From Tangfeifania sp. (GTDB lineage: Bacteria > Bacteroidota > Bacteroidia > Bacteroidales > Prolixibacteraceae): a stretch of DNA of 9,233 bases. Shown piece by piece: positions 1-6,559 of this stretch (position 1 is its first letter; the number at the start of each line of letters is the position of its first letter). Made by a program: the position numbers and the translations under genes. The notes beneath the pieces were generated by a model. It searched no databases and was not told where the DNA came from. It was given only the letters and a program-made list of their open reading frames with translations. The DNA is taken from contig JAGYMR010000101.1 in assembly GCA_018400515.1 (NCBI GenBank), forward strand, positions 1 to 9,233. The letters are read 5' to 3'.

Positions 1-2
1 TT

Positions 3-197
3 GCTGTTTCAAATGATGGAAAAAAAATAACATTTATGTCAAAACCGGCAGATTCACTCTGGGCTTCCATTTATATTTCAGATATTGACGGATTAAACAT
101 TCAATTGATTGCATCACCATCTAACGGTATGGTATATAATTGGCCCCGGTGGTCACCGGATGATAATCAAATAATATTCTATGCAGGTAACCGCCAT
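3..197 (+). pseudogene. 3'-truncated TolB-like (PD40) beta-propeller fragment
   Basis: The frame is open from base 3 and enters from outside the window, so the 5' part is missing here. It reads AVSNDGKKITFMSK, then IYISDIDGLNIQLI, then WPRWSPDDNQIIFYAGNR. These are two successive PD40/WD40-like blades of the kind found in TolB and in periplasmic or extracellular propeller proteins, where S-P-D-G-K-x-I-x-F strands alternate with I-Y-x-x-D-x-D-G strands. The resemblance stops after AGNRH at base 197. From 198 the same frame runs on to a stop at 627-629, but only as the antisense of the conserved Cys-cluster gene, so that extension is very unlikely to be real. The gene therefore ends without its own stop, either through a genomic rearrangement or a chimeric contig end. 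Function beyond beta-propeller cannot be said. Confidence 0.6.
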
Positions 198-722
198 TCA
201 AAAAGCATCAACCGATCTTCTCAGGATTTCAAATATTTCACCGACCACCGGACAGATCGTACAATTTTTGTGCGAAAGTTCGAGGATCTGGTGAAAATTT
301 TTCCGGTCGGTATGGGGATATTCCCGGCAAGCCCGGGGGCGTTTTTCATAAACAAGGCAAAAATTATCCGGCTGCAAAAACGGGCAGGGCCGTGCATTAA
401 AAATGTAATCCCCATCCTCATCGGTAGTCACATACCGGTTCATAAACAGGGAAGTCCTTATTTTCAAATGCTTTGCCAGCCGTTCGATATCTTTTCCGTT
501 CAGCCGCGGCCCGATGGTTTTGCAACAATTGGCGCAGTCGAGGCAATCAAAATGTCTAAATGCCCGGACATGCAATTCATGAACAAAATCATCCAGTTTC
601 CGGGGCTTCTTTTTTTTCAGCTGCTTTAACAGGACAAGCGTTTCTTGCCGATGATCCTCGGTCAGTTTTTTTAATTCCTCCGGGGATTTATATTTAATAG
701 TTTTCAATTGTTCCACGTTCAT
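198..722 (-). CDS. YkgJ family cysteine-cluster protein (putative Zn/Fe chelator)
   Basis: A cytoplasmic protein of 174 residues, with no signal peptide or membrane segment. The N-terminal 45 residues are Lys/Glu-rich and helical. The family core follows: C60-x2-C63-x2-C66-C67, then P112-C113-PFL, C122 and C132-REYPH, and C154-x2-C157 near the end. This CxxCxxCC pattern defines the YkgJ (UPF0153, PF03692) family, annotated as zinc/iron-chelating; its biochemical role is not established. The length and the C-terminal ICPVVGEIFEILRR segment look complete. The ATG at 722 lies 3 nt after the stop of the EamA gene (TGA, AAA, ATG), so translation is probably coupled. It is the last gene of the minus-strand run, and its stop abuts the broken propeller fragment. 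Confidence 0.9.
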   Translation of the reverse strand: MNVEQLKTIKYKSPEELKKLTEDHRQETLVLLKQLKKKKPRKLDDFVHELHVRAFRHFDCLDCANCCKTIGPRLNGKDIERLAKHLKIRTSLFMNRYVTTDEDGDYIFNARPCPFLQPDNFCLVYEKRPRACREYPHTDRKNFHQILELSHKNCTICPVVGEIFEILRRSVDAF

Positions 723-725
723 TTT

Positions 726-1646
726 TCAGGAAGGGAAATGAGTAATGTCTTTATTTTTTCGTTGCCTGCGTCTCCGGGTCTGGGCCAGAAACAGACCGGT
801 GATCACGATCAGGATTCCGGCAACTTTCCTCGGGCCCATCGCTTCATTCAAAACAAAAAAAGAGGTAATGGCCACAAAAACGGGAATGAGGTTCACAAAA
901 GTATTGGCGCGGTTCATTCCCAGTTGCCGAACCCCCTGAGTGAAAAACACAAAGGCCAGCGTTGTGGAAAAAACAGCCAGCAAAACAATGGCCCGGAATG
1001 CTCTCGGATGGAAGGGGGTATGGATGAACCCGGAAAAATCAAAATAAAACCAAAAAGGCAAAAAGAAGGCGATCCCCAGCAGGTTTTGGTAGGCAATGAT
1101 GGAGATGGTATTGTAACGGGAGGCAATATTCCTGAGGACAACGGAATAGGCAATGGCTGCGAAAACAGCGACAAACTCCAGGCCGACCCCCAGGGGGGCT
1201 GCATCAAAAGAGAAAGACCGGTCGAGAACTACCAGAGCCACGCCGATGAACGAAAAAAGAAACCCCAGCACGTTGCGCAGCCCCACTTTCTCGCGAAAAA
1301 AATACCAGGCAGCAACAGGTGACAACAACGGGATGGTAGCAACAATGACGGATGCTACGGTTGGCGGGATGTACTTAAGCCCGTAACTTTCCCCCATGAA
1401 ATAGAGAAAGGGCTGGAAAAAGGACATCAACGCAAAAAGGCCGACATCTTTCAGCGTAGGTCTTTGCAACCGTTTCAACGCCCAGGCGATCGACAGAATC
1501 AGGACAGATGAAATGACCAGTCTGAAAAGGACCACTGTGACCGGATTGTAGGCCAGATAAGCAATTTTAAACCAAACAAAGGAGAAGCTCCAGAAAAAAG
1601 CTGCTCCCAGTGCCGATCCAAAGCCAAGAAGATCATTTTTTTTCAT
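726..1646 (-). CDS. EamA/DMT-family transporter
   Basis: An inner-membrane drug/metabolite transporter of about 306 residues with ten hydrophobic helices. These fall in two EamA repeats, roughly residues 8-140 and 155-290. The first helix carries the typical FFWSFSFVWFK, and each repeat ends in a helix such as VLGFLFSFIGVALVVL or VAGILIVITGLFLAQ. A basic tail (RRRRQRKNK) follows the last helix, consistent with a cytoplasmic C-terminus. EamA proteins export amino acids or other small metabolites, but the substrate cannot be read from sequence. I chose the ATG at 1646 (MKKNDLLGFG) because a possible -7 box lies 18 nt upstream, as at other genes here. An ATG at 1655 and a TTG at 1667 are alternatives. 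It follows the symporter in the same direction and is coupled to the YkgJ gene. Confidence 0.88.
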   Translation of the reverse strand: MKKNDLLGFGSALGAAFFWSFSFVWFKIAYLAYNPVTVVLFRLVISSVLILSIAWALKRLQRPTLKDVGLFALMSFFQPFLYFMGESYGLKYIPPTVASVIVATIPLLSPVAAWYFFREKVGLRNVLGFLFSFIGVALVVLDRSFSFDAAPLGVGLEFVAVFAAIAYSVVLRNIASRYNTISIIAYQNLLGIAFFLPFWFYFDFSGFIHTPFHPRAFRAIVLLAVFSTTLAFVFFTQGVRQLGMNRANTFVNLIPVFVAITSFFVLNEAMGPRKVAGILIVITGLFLAQTRRRRQRKNKDITHFPS

Positions 1647-1664
1647 ATCAAACATTGCAGGGGT

Positions 1665-1672
1665 CAAAAATA
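1665..1672 (-). promoter_or_regulatory. possible internal -7 box before the EamA gene
   Basis: On the minus strand this reads TATTTTTG, matching the Bacteroidota -7 consensus TAnnTTTG, 18 nt before the ATG at 1646. No convincing TTG element lies 19-21 nt upstream. It may be a weak internal promoter separating the EamA-YkgJ pair from the symporter, or chance in a T-rich gap. Confidence 0.3.
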
Positions 1673-1688
1673 ATCTTTTCCGTCCGGA

Positions 1689-3116
1689 TCAGGAAGCCAT
1701 TGAATTTTTTGCCGCCGGGTTTCCCATAAAGTGAAATAAAAGGTAAGTAATTGCCGCCAGGAGGATGCCATAAATATTGGCATCAAGGCCCATGGGAAGC
1801 TCAAATCCGCTCAGGATCAGGGACAGGGTAACTGTACCCCCCACAATCATTGACCAAAAGGCCCCGGCCGAACTTCTTTTTTTCAGAAAAATCCCTGCCA
1901 GAACAGGAATAAACAAGCCGGAAACCATAAAAGAATAGGAGTGAAGCATCAGCTCCAGCACATTGGGGACTTTCCATGCAACGAAAAGGGCAGTGACTCC
2001 CAGGAAAAGGGTGGTTCCCTGTGAGAGCAACATGATCCGTTTGGAGTCATGCCGGTTAAAGATGTCGGTGATAAGATTTCCCGATGAGGCCATCAGGCAG
2101 CTGTCGGCGGTGGACATAATGGCGGAAAAATAGGCAGACAGAATAAGTCCGGTTAAGCCCACCGGTAAAATGGTCCGCAGCAGGATGGGGAGGCCCATTT
2201 CGGGATCGAAGGCCCCATCGACGCCAGCGCCAATAATGCCGTTTTCGAATGCTGCTTTGGCAAACATCCCCAGGATGACACCGGTAAAAGCCATTACGGG
2301 GTACTCGAAAAGACCAGCAACAAACCAGGCTCGCTGGGCCGTCTTTGTATTCCCTGCGGCATATATCCGCTGGTAGAGCGTCATCCCGATAAACCAGATG
2401 GGAACAATGGTAATGAACCAGTTAACAATTTGCTGCCAGGAAACCGCACTTAAATCGAAAAAATCTGCCGGCAATGTAGCCTCTAACGCCGCATAGCCGC
2501 CGATGCCAAAATAACAAACCGGCAAGCCTACAAAAACAAGACCCGACAAAAGTAATATCCATTGAAAAGTATCGGTGTAAATTACCGCCTTAATCCCCCC
2601 GACAGATGTGTACACCACAGCAATAATCCCCATAAGGATCAGTGCAGTTTGCATGGAGATATTGGGAAAGGTGGCTGAAGCCAGCTTGGCCCCTGCCAGA
2701 ATCTGTGAACTGGTAAAACCCAGATAACCGATGGCGGAGATAAGCCCGGCAATGATCGCAACCCTTCCATTGTAAAGATTCTTCAGGAACTGGGGAAAGG
2801 AGAGGAATTTATGCTTTGCTGCCAATTTGGAGACCTTTGGAATAAGCAGGACGGCACTCAGCCAGGCACCGACAAGCCCTGTAAAAAGAAGCCAGGTGCC
2901 GGACAATCCCATGATAAATCCCAAACCACCCAGACCGATGGAGAACCCCCCTCCAACATCGGTAGCTACAACAGACAAACCAATATGAAAGGAGCTCATC
3001 TTTCGACCCCCCACATAATAATCATCGGCCGACCGGTTTTTCCGCATAAAGTAAAAACCAATCCCCAACATACCGGTCAGGTAAACGCCGAAAATCAGAT
3101 AATCAATCCAGTGCAT
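1689..3116 (-). CDS. sodium:solute symporter (SSS family)
   Basis: An inner-membrane Na+-coupled symporter of 475 residues with about 13 hydrophobic segments, the usual size for the SSS family. The family signatures are in order: the segment after helix 1, S-A-D-D-Y-Y-V-G-G-R (29-38); the AT-D-V-G-G-G-F motif (51-58); YTSVGGIKAVIYTD-x2-Q (169-185); and FSAIMSTADS (330-339). In PutP the corresponding Ser-Thr pair (S335-T336 here) helps form the Na2 sodium site. Substrates of the family include proline, pantothenate, sugars, choline-like compounds and others, and nothing here fixes the choice. The ATG at 3116 begins 2 nt after the stop of the 64-residue winged-helix gene, implying coupled expression. 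Its position downstream of ablAB suggests, as inference only, uptake of an osmolyte or precursor. Confidence 0.93.
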   Translation of the reverse strand: MHWIDYLIFGVYLTGMLGIGFYFMRKNRSADDYYVGGRKMSSFHIGLSVVATDVGGGFSIGLGGLGFIMGLSGTWLLFTGLVGAWLSAVLLIPKVSKLAAKHKFLSFPQFLKNLYNGRVAIIAGLISAIGYLGFTSSQILAGAKLASATFPNISMQTALILMGIIAVVYTSVGGIKAVIYTDTFQWILLLSGLVFVGLPVCYFGIGGYAALEATLPADFFDLSAVSWQQIVNWFITIVPIWFIGMTLYQRIYAAGNTKTAQRAWFVAGLFEYPVMAFTGVILGMFAKAAFENGIIGAGVDGAFDPEMGLPILLRTILPVGLTGLILSAYFSAIMSTADSCLMASSGNLITDIFNRHDSKRIMLLSQGTTLFLGVTALFVAWKVPNVLELMLHSYSFMVSGLFIPVLAGIFLKKRSSAGAFWSMIVGGTVTLSLILSGFELPMGLDANIYGILLAAITYLLFHFMGNPAAKNSMAS

Positions 3117-3118
3117 GG

Positions 3119-3313
3119 TTATTCCGCATCAGAATTTAATTCAAATTGCCTCGGGGGATCCGAGTGCCGGATGATGCCCTTTGAAAGCAACTGATTCATA
3201 TGATCGAGTCCCGCGGAGTAGGAAAGTCTTAGTTCTTTTACGATCTCCCCCATTAAGCTGGGGCCATTCTTATCAAGGAAATGAATGATTCTTTTTTCGG
3301 TTTTGTTTCGCAT
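3119..3313 (-). CDS. 64-residue winged-helix protein, putative regulator
   Basis: A very small protein that is essentially one winged-helix domain. Helix 1 is TEKRIIHFLDKNGP (5-18), helix 2 LMGEIVKELRL (20-30), recognition helix SYSAGLDHMNQLLSKGII (31-48), then a short wing HSDPPRQFELN (50-60). This layout is that of the DNA-binding half of MarR/ArsR-like regulators, but no dimerisation or ligand domain is present. The stop (TAA) is 2 nt before the symporter ATG and the start is 27 nt after the stop of the four-cysteine gene, with an A-rich leader typical of Bacteroidota. It probably regulates its own transporter or acts with another protein. It could also be a DNA-independent interaction domain. 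The exact family is not recognised. Confidence 0.78.
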   Translation of the reverse strand: MRNKTEKRIIHFLDKNGPSLMGEIVKELRLSYSAGLDHMNQLLSKGIIRHSDPPRQFELNSDAE

Positions 3314-3340
3314 TATATTTTTTGATTTTAACTGGATTCT

Positions 3341-3538
3341 TTAACCATAGGGGGTCATGCTGTCATCAACATCTTGTCCCTCTTCATAAGCCAGAAAACG
3401 TTTACAGTTGTACCACCCTTTGGGGCCACGGTTGCAGAAAACGTTTCGCACCAAAAAAATGGGCTTTTCAATCGCTTTATTTTCATTTTGATATACCGGA
3501 CACACCGAGGCATATTTACACAGTTTCCCTAAATGCAT
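3341..3538 (-). CDS. small four-cysteine protein coupled to ablB
   Basis: A 65-residue, probably cytoplasmic protein with no signal peptide. Four cysteines lie in two pairs, C7-x5-C13 (KLCKYASVCPVY) and C35-x9-C45 (FCNRGPKGWYNCKRF). They are surrounded by aromatic and basic residues, which suggests a metal-binding or Fe-S knuckle rather than random translation. I recall similar short CxxxxxCPVY...FCNRGxKGW-x2-C proteins as uncharacterised in Bacteroidota, but cannot confirm this here. Its ATG follows the ablB stop after one nucleotide (TAATATG), so it is almost certainly translated from the ablAB message. The C-terminal 12 residues are acidic and look disordered. No function can be assigned; a helper or stability factor for the iron-sulfur AblA enzyme is one guess. 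Confidence 0.72.
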   Translation of the reverse strand: MHLGKLCKYASVCPVYQNENKAIEKPIFLVRNVFCNRGPKGWYNCKRFLAYEEGQDVDDSMTPYG

Positions 3539-3539
3539 A

Positions 3540-4376
3540 TTATAACTTTTTATAAAAAATGTTCATACTCTCAATACTCCCTCCGATATTGGTGTTATTC
3601 ACCAATGTACCTGTGTATTTATAACCCAAATTTAAGAAGGTTTTGTTCATTCCCAACTCCTCCAGCCGGGCAATGGTATAGGCGGTTTTGATCCCTGAAG
3701 CTTTCATCTCCCTTTCCATAAACTCCAGCAGCCGGAGTGCCAGTTTTTGTCCCCGGTAGCGGGGCAAAACGGCAAAATCGGTCATTTCCGCATTCATGTT
3801 TTCCAGGTCGGTTTCGGCCGTTGAAACCCCAGCGAGGTTGTCTCCGTCCCAGATCCCGAAATACCGGGCACTTTTATCCTTCATGGTTTGAAGGATATAC
3901 CCGGGATCATGGACAGGAAAAGGGTAGGTTTCGAAGACCTGTTTAAAAACTTCCGTGATGGACCCGGCATCTTCCGGGCCGAGTTCCCGCTGGTGAAAAC
4001 CGTTTCCGGGGGGATGCGCATCATTGTTTGAATCCCCGGCCGAAGCGAGCAGGCTATAAAAACGTTGCAATGCTTCCAGCGGCGGTCTGCTTCGCTTTTC
4101 ATCCCGGAATTTTGATACCATGAGGCAGTCGTCCGTTCCGTTATAGTATTCCGGAACGTACCCCTCAATGGAATACCCCTCAAGCAGAAAGCCGGGAAGT
4201 GCACCGGTCCGGATTTTTGCGAATATCTTGGTGTACCCTTCCCTGGCGGCAAGTTTCTCCAGGTGGGGGATGATCTCCGCACAATCATCCGGAGCCAGTT
4301 TTAATAAATAGATGCGGTCATTAAATTTTCCGTGTTGGATAACTGATTTTCCAATTTGCTCAATGCTATCCTTCAT
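3540..4376 (-). CDS. ablB: beta-lysine N6-acetyltransferase
   Basis: Transfers acetyl from acetyl-CoA to the epsilon-amino group of beta-lysine, giving N(epsilon)-acetyl-beta-lysine, a compatible solute first known from methanogens. The protein is 278 residues, the usual AblB size. The N-terminal half (about 20-90) holds a degenerate GNAT-like fold. The C-terminal GNAT domain (about 130-275) has the acetyl-CoA loop [12 protein letters not shown] (206-217). The family-specific end [19 protein letters not shown], then [13 protein letters not shown], is strongly AblB-like. The start overlaps the end of ablA by 11 nt and sits just after a GGGAGG sequence. I chose the ATG at 4376 (MKDSIEQ); the ATG at 4379 is equally possible. 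Upstream in-frame starts would lie deep in ablA and add a non-homologous leader. Confidence 0.92.
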   Translation of the reverse strand: MKDSIEQIGKSVIQHGKFNDRIYLLKLAPDDCAEIIPHLEKLAAREGYTKIFAKIRTGALPGFLLEGYSIEGYVPEYYNGTDDCLMVSKFRDEKRSRPPLEALQRFYSLLASAGDSNNDAHPPGNGFHQRELGPEDAGSITEVFKQVFETYPFPVHDPGYILQTMKDKSARYFGIWDGDNLAGVSTAETDLENMNAEMTDFAVLPRYRGQKLALRLLEFMEREMKASGIKTAYTIARLEELGMNKTFLNLGYKYTGTLVNNTNIGGSIESMNIFYKKL

Positions 4377-5685
4377 CATCCTCCCTTCTGCTATGCCGTT
4401 CATTATTGTCAGGAACCAGTGAAATGGTCTCATCATAATCCGACAATAATTTTTCGATTCCGATAGATTTCTGCTCATCGGCATCCTCCAGTTTCAGTTC
4501 CAGGTTACAGTTTTCACAATCCCTGTCACAAAATTTCGACTCATAACTCTCGGGTTCCTTGTAAGTGGTAATAATCCCTTCGTAATTCCGCAGTACAACT
4601 TTATTGGTTGACCAGGAAATGATGTAATTGGGCATCACGGGAATTTTTCCGCCTCCGCCCGGGGCATCGATCACATAGGTTGGAACGGCAAAGCCGGTGG
4701 TATGGCCGATGAGGCTTTCCATAATTTCAATGCCCTTCCCGACAGGGGTTCTGAAATGGGCCAGTCCTTCCGAAAGATCGCACTGATACATGTAATAGGG
4801 CCGCACCCGGTTTTGAACAAGTTTGTGAACCAGGTTCTTCATGATCCGGGGACAGTCGTTCACATCTGCCAGAAGAACCGACTGATTGCCCAGCGGAAAT
4901 CCGGCATCGGCAAGCTTTGCCAGGGCTTCCCTCGAAGAAGCGGTGATTTCCCTCGGATGATTAAAATGGGTATTGATCCATAAAGGCTGGTACTTTTTCA
5001 GAACATTCAGCAGGTCATCCGTAATACGGTAAGGCAAAACAACCGGCATCCGGGTACCGATCCGGACGATCTCTACATGCGGGATGGCGGTAATTTCGGA
5101 AAGCAACCAGTCCAGGTAACTGTCGGAAAGCATGAAAGGATCCCCGCCAGATAAAAGCACATCGCGTACCTGCGGGGTGTTTTTGACGTATTCAATTCCT
5201 TTCCTCAACTGGGCTTTATTGGGTATCGAGTCCACATCCCCCACTTTTCTCTTCCTGGTACAATGCCTGCAATACATGGAGCAAACATTGCTGACATGAA
5301 ACAAAACCCGGTCGGGATAGCGGTGGGTGATCCCCTCTACCGGACTGTCGGTATCTTCGGAAAGCGGATCTTTCAAATCCGTTTTCAGAACTGTCAGCTC
5401 GTTTACATCGGCAAACGCCTGTTTAAACACCGGATCGTTTTTATAATTGTCCGTATCAATTAACGAAAGGTAATAGGGCGTTATTGATAAAGGAAAACGT
5501 TCCAGTGTTGTTTTCAAAAGTTTTCGATCTTCTGCAGGAAACCTAATCCCCGTAAGAAGCTCAAACGTATCAATCGTTTTGATTGAATGTTTTAACTGCC
5601 ACTTCCAATCTTTCCAGTTCGAAATGTTACTTTCGGGTTTGATTTTCCGTGCAATTTCCTGTTGTGCATCATTAAAAATTTCCAT
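4366..5685 (-). CDS. ablA: L-lysine 2,3-aminomutase
   Basis: A radical-SAM, PLP-dependent enzyme converting L-lysine to L-beta-lysine in the cytoplasm. The protein is 439 residues, full length. The 4Fe-4S motif C135-SMY-C139-RH-C142 is followed by the SAM-binding LLSGGDPF (177-184). The PLP lysine is K347 in PGGGGK. Zinc-type cysteines are C278 (VNDC) and the C386/C390/C393 cluster. The two aspartates that bind the substrate epsilon-amine in the clostridial enzyme appear as D303 (QCDLSEG) and D340 (VIDAPGG). The glutamate mutase subfamily replaces them, so lysine is the likely substrate. Immediate coupling to ablB points to osmolyte synthesis rather than lysine fermentation. The start is the ATG at 5685, 20 nt after a good -7 box; upstream in-frame starts would overlap the promoter. 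Confidence 0.95.
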   Translation of the reverse strand: MEIFNDAQQEIARKIKPESNISNWKDWKWQLKHSIKTIDTFELLTGIRFPAEDRKLLKTTLERFPLSITPYYLSLIDTDNYKNDPVFKQAFADVNELTVLKTDLKDPLSEDTDSPVEGITHRYPDRVLFHVSNVCSMYCRHCTRKRKVGDVDSIPNKAQLRKGIEYVKNTPQVRDVLLSGGDPFMLSDSYLDWLLSEITAIPHVEIVRIGTRMPVVLPYRITDDLLNVLKKYQPLWINTHFNHPREITASSREALAKLADAGFPLGNQSVLLADVNDCPRIMKNLVHKLVQNRVRPYYMYQCDLSEGLAHFRTPVGKGIEIMESLIGHTTGFAVPTYVIDAPGGGGKIPVMPNYIISWSTNKVVLRNYEGIITTYKEPESYESKFCDRDCENCNLELKLEDADEQKSIGIEKLLSDYDETISLVPDNNERHSRREDDEG

Positions 5686-5695
5686 AACAATTGTT
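5686..5695. promoter_or_regulatory. perfect 10-bp palindrome before ablA, candidate operator
   Basis: AACAATTGTT is a perfect palindrome lying directly against the ablA start codon and downstream of the -7 box, where a bound MarR-type repressor would block transcription. Its ACAA/TTGT half-sites recall those in the marR promoter, though spacing and orientation differ. The role is inferred. Confidence 0.35.
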
Positions 5696-5705
5696 TCTAT
5701 GCGAA

Positions 5706-5736
5706 CAAAAATAGTTAAATTATTTATTACTGCCAA
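5706..5736 (-). promoter_or_regulatory. ablA promoter
   Basis: On the minus strand a TTG at 5736-5734 (in CATTGG) is followed after 20 nt by TATTTTTG at 5713-5706. This matches the Bacteroidota -33/-7 arrangement (TTG, 19-21 nt, TAnnTTTG). Transcription would start near 5699, giving a leader of about 15 nt before the ATG at 5685. It is the best promoter in the window and would drive ablA and the genes behind it. Confidence 0.65.
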
Positions 5737-5872
5737 TGACACGCCTCCCATGCCATTGAGGATAAAAGAGCATAAAGCACTATAAAAGAATTATTTAAGC
5801 CTGTGAATAAATTCTATCTCCCCGGGATTTTAACGTTGAATTAATCTAAATCTGTTTTTACAGGAAATAGTA

Positions 5873-6367
5873 TTAAGACTCGTGCTTATGGCTTTCCCCT
5901 GAAAGGTCATCATTGGTTATCAGGGGAAAAGCGTCAAGTTCATCAATCTCCAGCAGCCCTTCAAGGAGCTCAAGGCTATCCTGGAGGTGTTGAAGCGTAT
6001 TGTTGTCGAGTTTTTCCAATTTTTCAGACAACTGTTCATGCAGCAGGGAGGGAATTTTTTGCATCAAATTATCCCCCTTGGAGGTCAGGGCAATGGTGAC
6101 CGTTCTTTTATCTCCCGATTTGGGCAGCCGTGCAATTAGCCCTTTGGATTCCAGCCGGTTAATAATTCCACTGATCGTACTGGAATTCAGGTTTAAAAAT
6201 TTCCGGATCTCTCCCTGTCCTGCCTGGTAATTTTTTGAATCACGCAAAAATTGCAAACAAAGTACCTGAGGAATACTTACCCCGTATTCCTTCTCAATCT
6301 TTTTTGATTCAAGATTGATCGATCGTACGATTTTACGAATTTTTATCAGGATTTCCGTGGTATCCAT
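5873..6367 (-). CDS. MarR-family regulator, CosR/EctR-like
   Basis: A cytoplasmic dimeric transcription factor of 164 residues. The N-terminal helix KIRKIVRSINLESKKIEKEYGVS is followed by IPQVLCLQFLRD. This resembles the start of the EctR1/CosR group, which controls ectoine and betaine genes in response to salt; I judge this from memory of the family. The winged HTH spans about 50-95, with recognition helix NSSTISGIINRLESKGLI and wing LPKSGDKRTVTIALTSKG containing the conserved D-x-R (D86, R88). The remaining helices (100-145) form the dimerisation region, with a His/Glu tail. It lies 187 nt upstream of ablA on the same strand and is the obvious candidate regulator. The ATG at 6367 is chosen because the GTG at 6388 falls inside the -7 box. 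Confidence 0.88.
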   Translation of the reverse strand: MDTTEILIKIRKIVRSINLESKKIEKEYGVSIPQVLCLQFLRDSKNYQAGQGEIRKFLNLNSSTISGIINRLESKGLIARLPKSGDKRTVTIALTSKGDNLMQKIPSLLHEQLSEKLEKLDNNTLQHLQDSLELLEGLLEIDELDAFPLITNDDLSGESHKHES

Positions 6368-6378
6368 TTTAAAATGGT

Positions 6379-6391
6379 TTTGTACCACAAA
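6379..6391. promoter_or_regulatory. inverted repeat over the marR promoter, candidate autoregulatory operator
   Basis: On the minus strand this reads TTTGT-GGT-ACAAA, an inverted repeat with 5-bp arms and a 3-bp centre. Its left arm is the end of the -7 box, so a bound protein would occlude RNA polymerase. MarR regulators commonly repress themselves through such sites. Short enough to be chance. Confidence 0.35.
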
Positions 6392-6395
6392 GGTA
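6388..6395 (-). promoter_or_regulatory. marR -7 box
   Basis: On the minus strand this reads TACCTTTG, matching TAnnTTTG, 20 nt before the marR ATG. The -33 element is not clear; a CGGTTC sequence sits about the right distance upstream. Confidence 0.5.
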
Positions 6396-6518
6396 ATACT
6401 TTTTTATGAGAACCGTTTTTCTCCATCCATGCACGGGACTTTTGAGGGAGCCTCCCCAGAAAATGGCATAAATCCGGAAAAAATAATTCCATCGGTTCTT
6501 ATTGAGAAAAGAAATGAA

Positions 6519-6526
6519 TAAATTTG
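6519..6526 (+). promoter_or_regulatory. -7 box of the sugar isomerase/epimerase gene
   Basis: TAAATTTG matches the Bacteroidota TAnnTTTG box and lies 33 nt before the ATG at 6560. The upstream -33 element is degenerate (GGTTCTT region). The box overlaps the in-frame TTG at 6524, which argues against that codon as the start. Confidence 0.4.
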
Positions 6527-6559
6527 AATGAAAAATTTTATTTAACTAAAAAAACGAAA

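Noticed and set aside
198..629. Plus-strand frame continuing the propeller fragment to a stop at 627-629
   Set aside because: Entirely antisense to the conserved Cys-cluster gene, and the residues lose all propeller character after base 197.
708..1322. 204-residue plus-strand open frame
   Set aside because: Antisense to the EamA transporter; low-complexity Gly/Lys/Gln/Asn composition typical of a shadow of membrane-protein codons.
2811..3194. 127-residue plus-strand open frame across the symporter and winged-helix genes
   Set aside because: Overlaps two well-supported genes on the other strand and shows no recognisable domain.
3881..4288. 135-residue minus-strand open frame inside ablB
   Set aside because: Same strand but another frame of ablB; rich in Arg/Pro/Ser and without a motif.
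4366..5685. AblA as the entry step of lysine fermentation
   Set aside because: No kamDE, kdd, kce or kal genes are in the window, and ablB follows directly, which fits osmolyte synthesis.
5852..5863. CTGTTTTTACAG hairpin after marR as a terminator
   Set aside because: Only a 4-bp A/T-containing stem with no downstream T tract; too weak to call.
6446..6456. GGGAG-C-CTCCC inverted repeat between marR and the isomerase gene
   Set aside because: A one-base centre cannot form a normal hairpin loop, and there is no T tract; possible protein site but no support.
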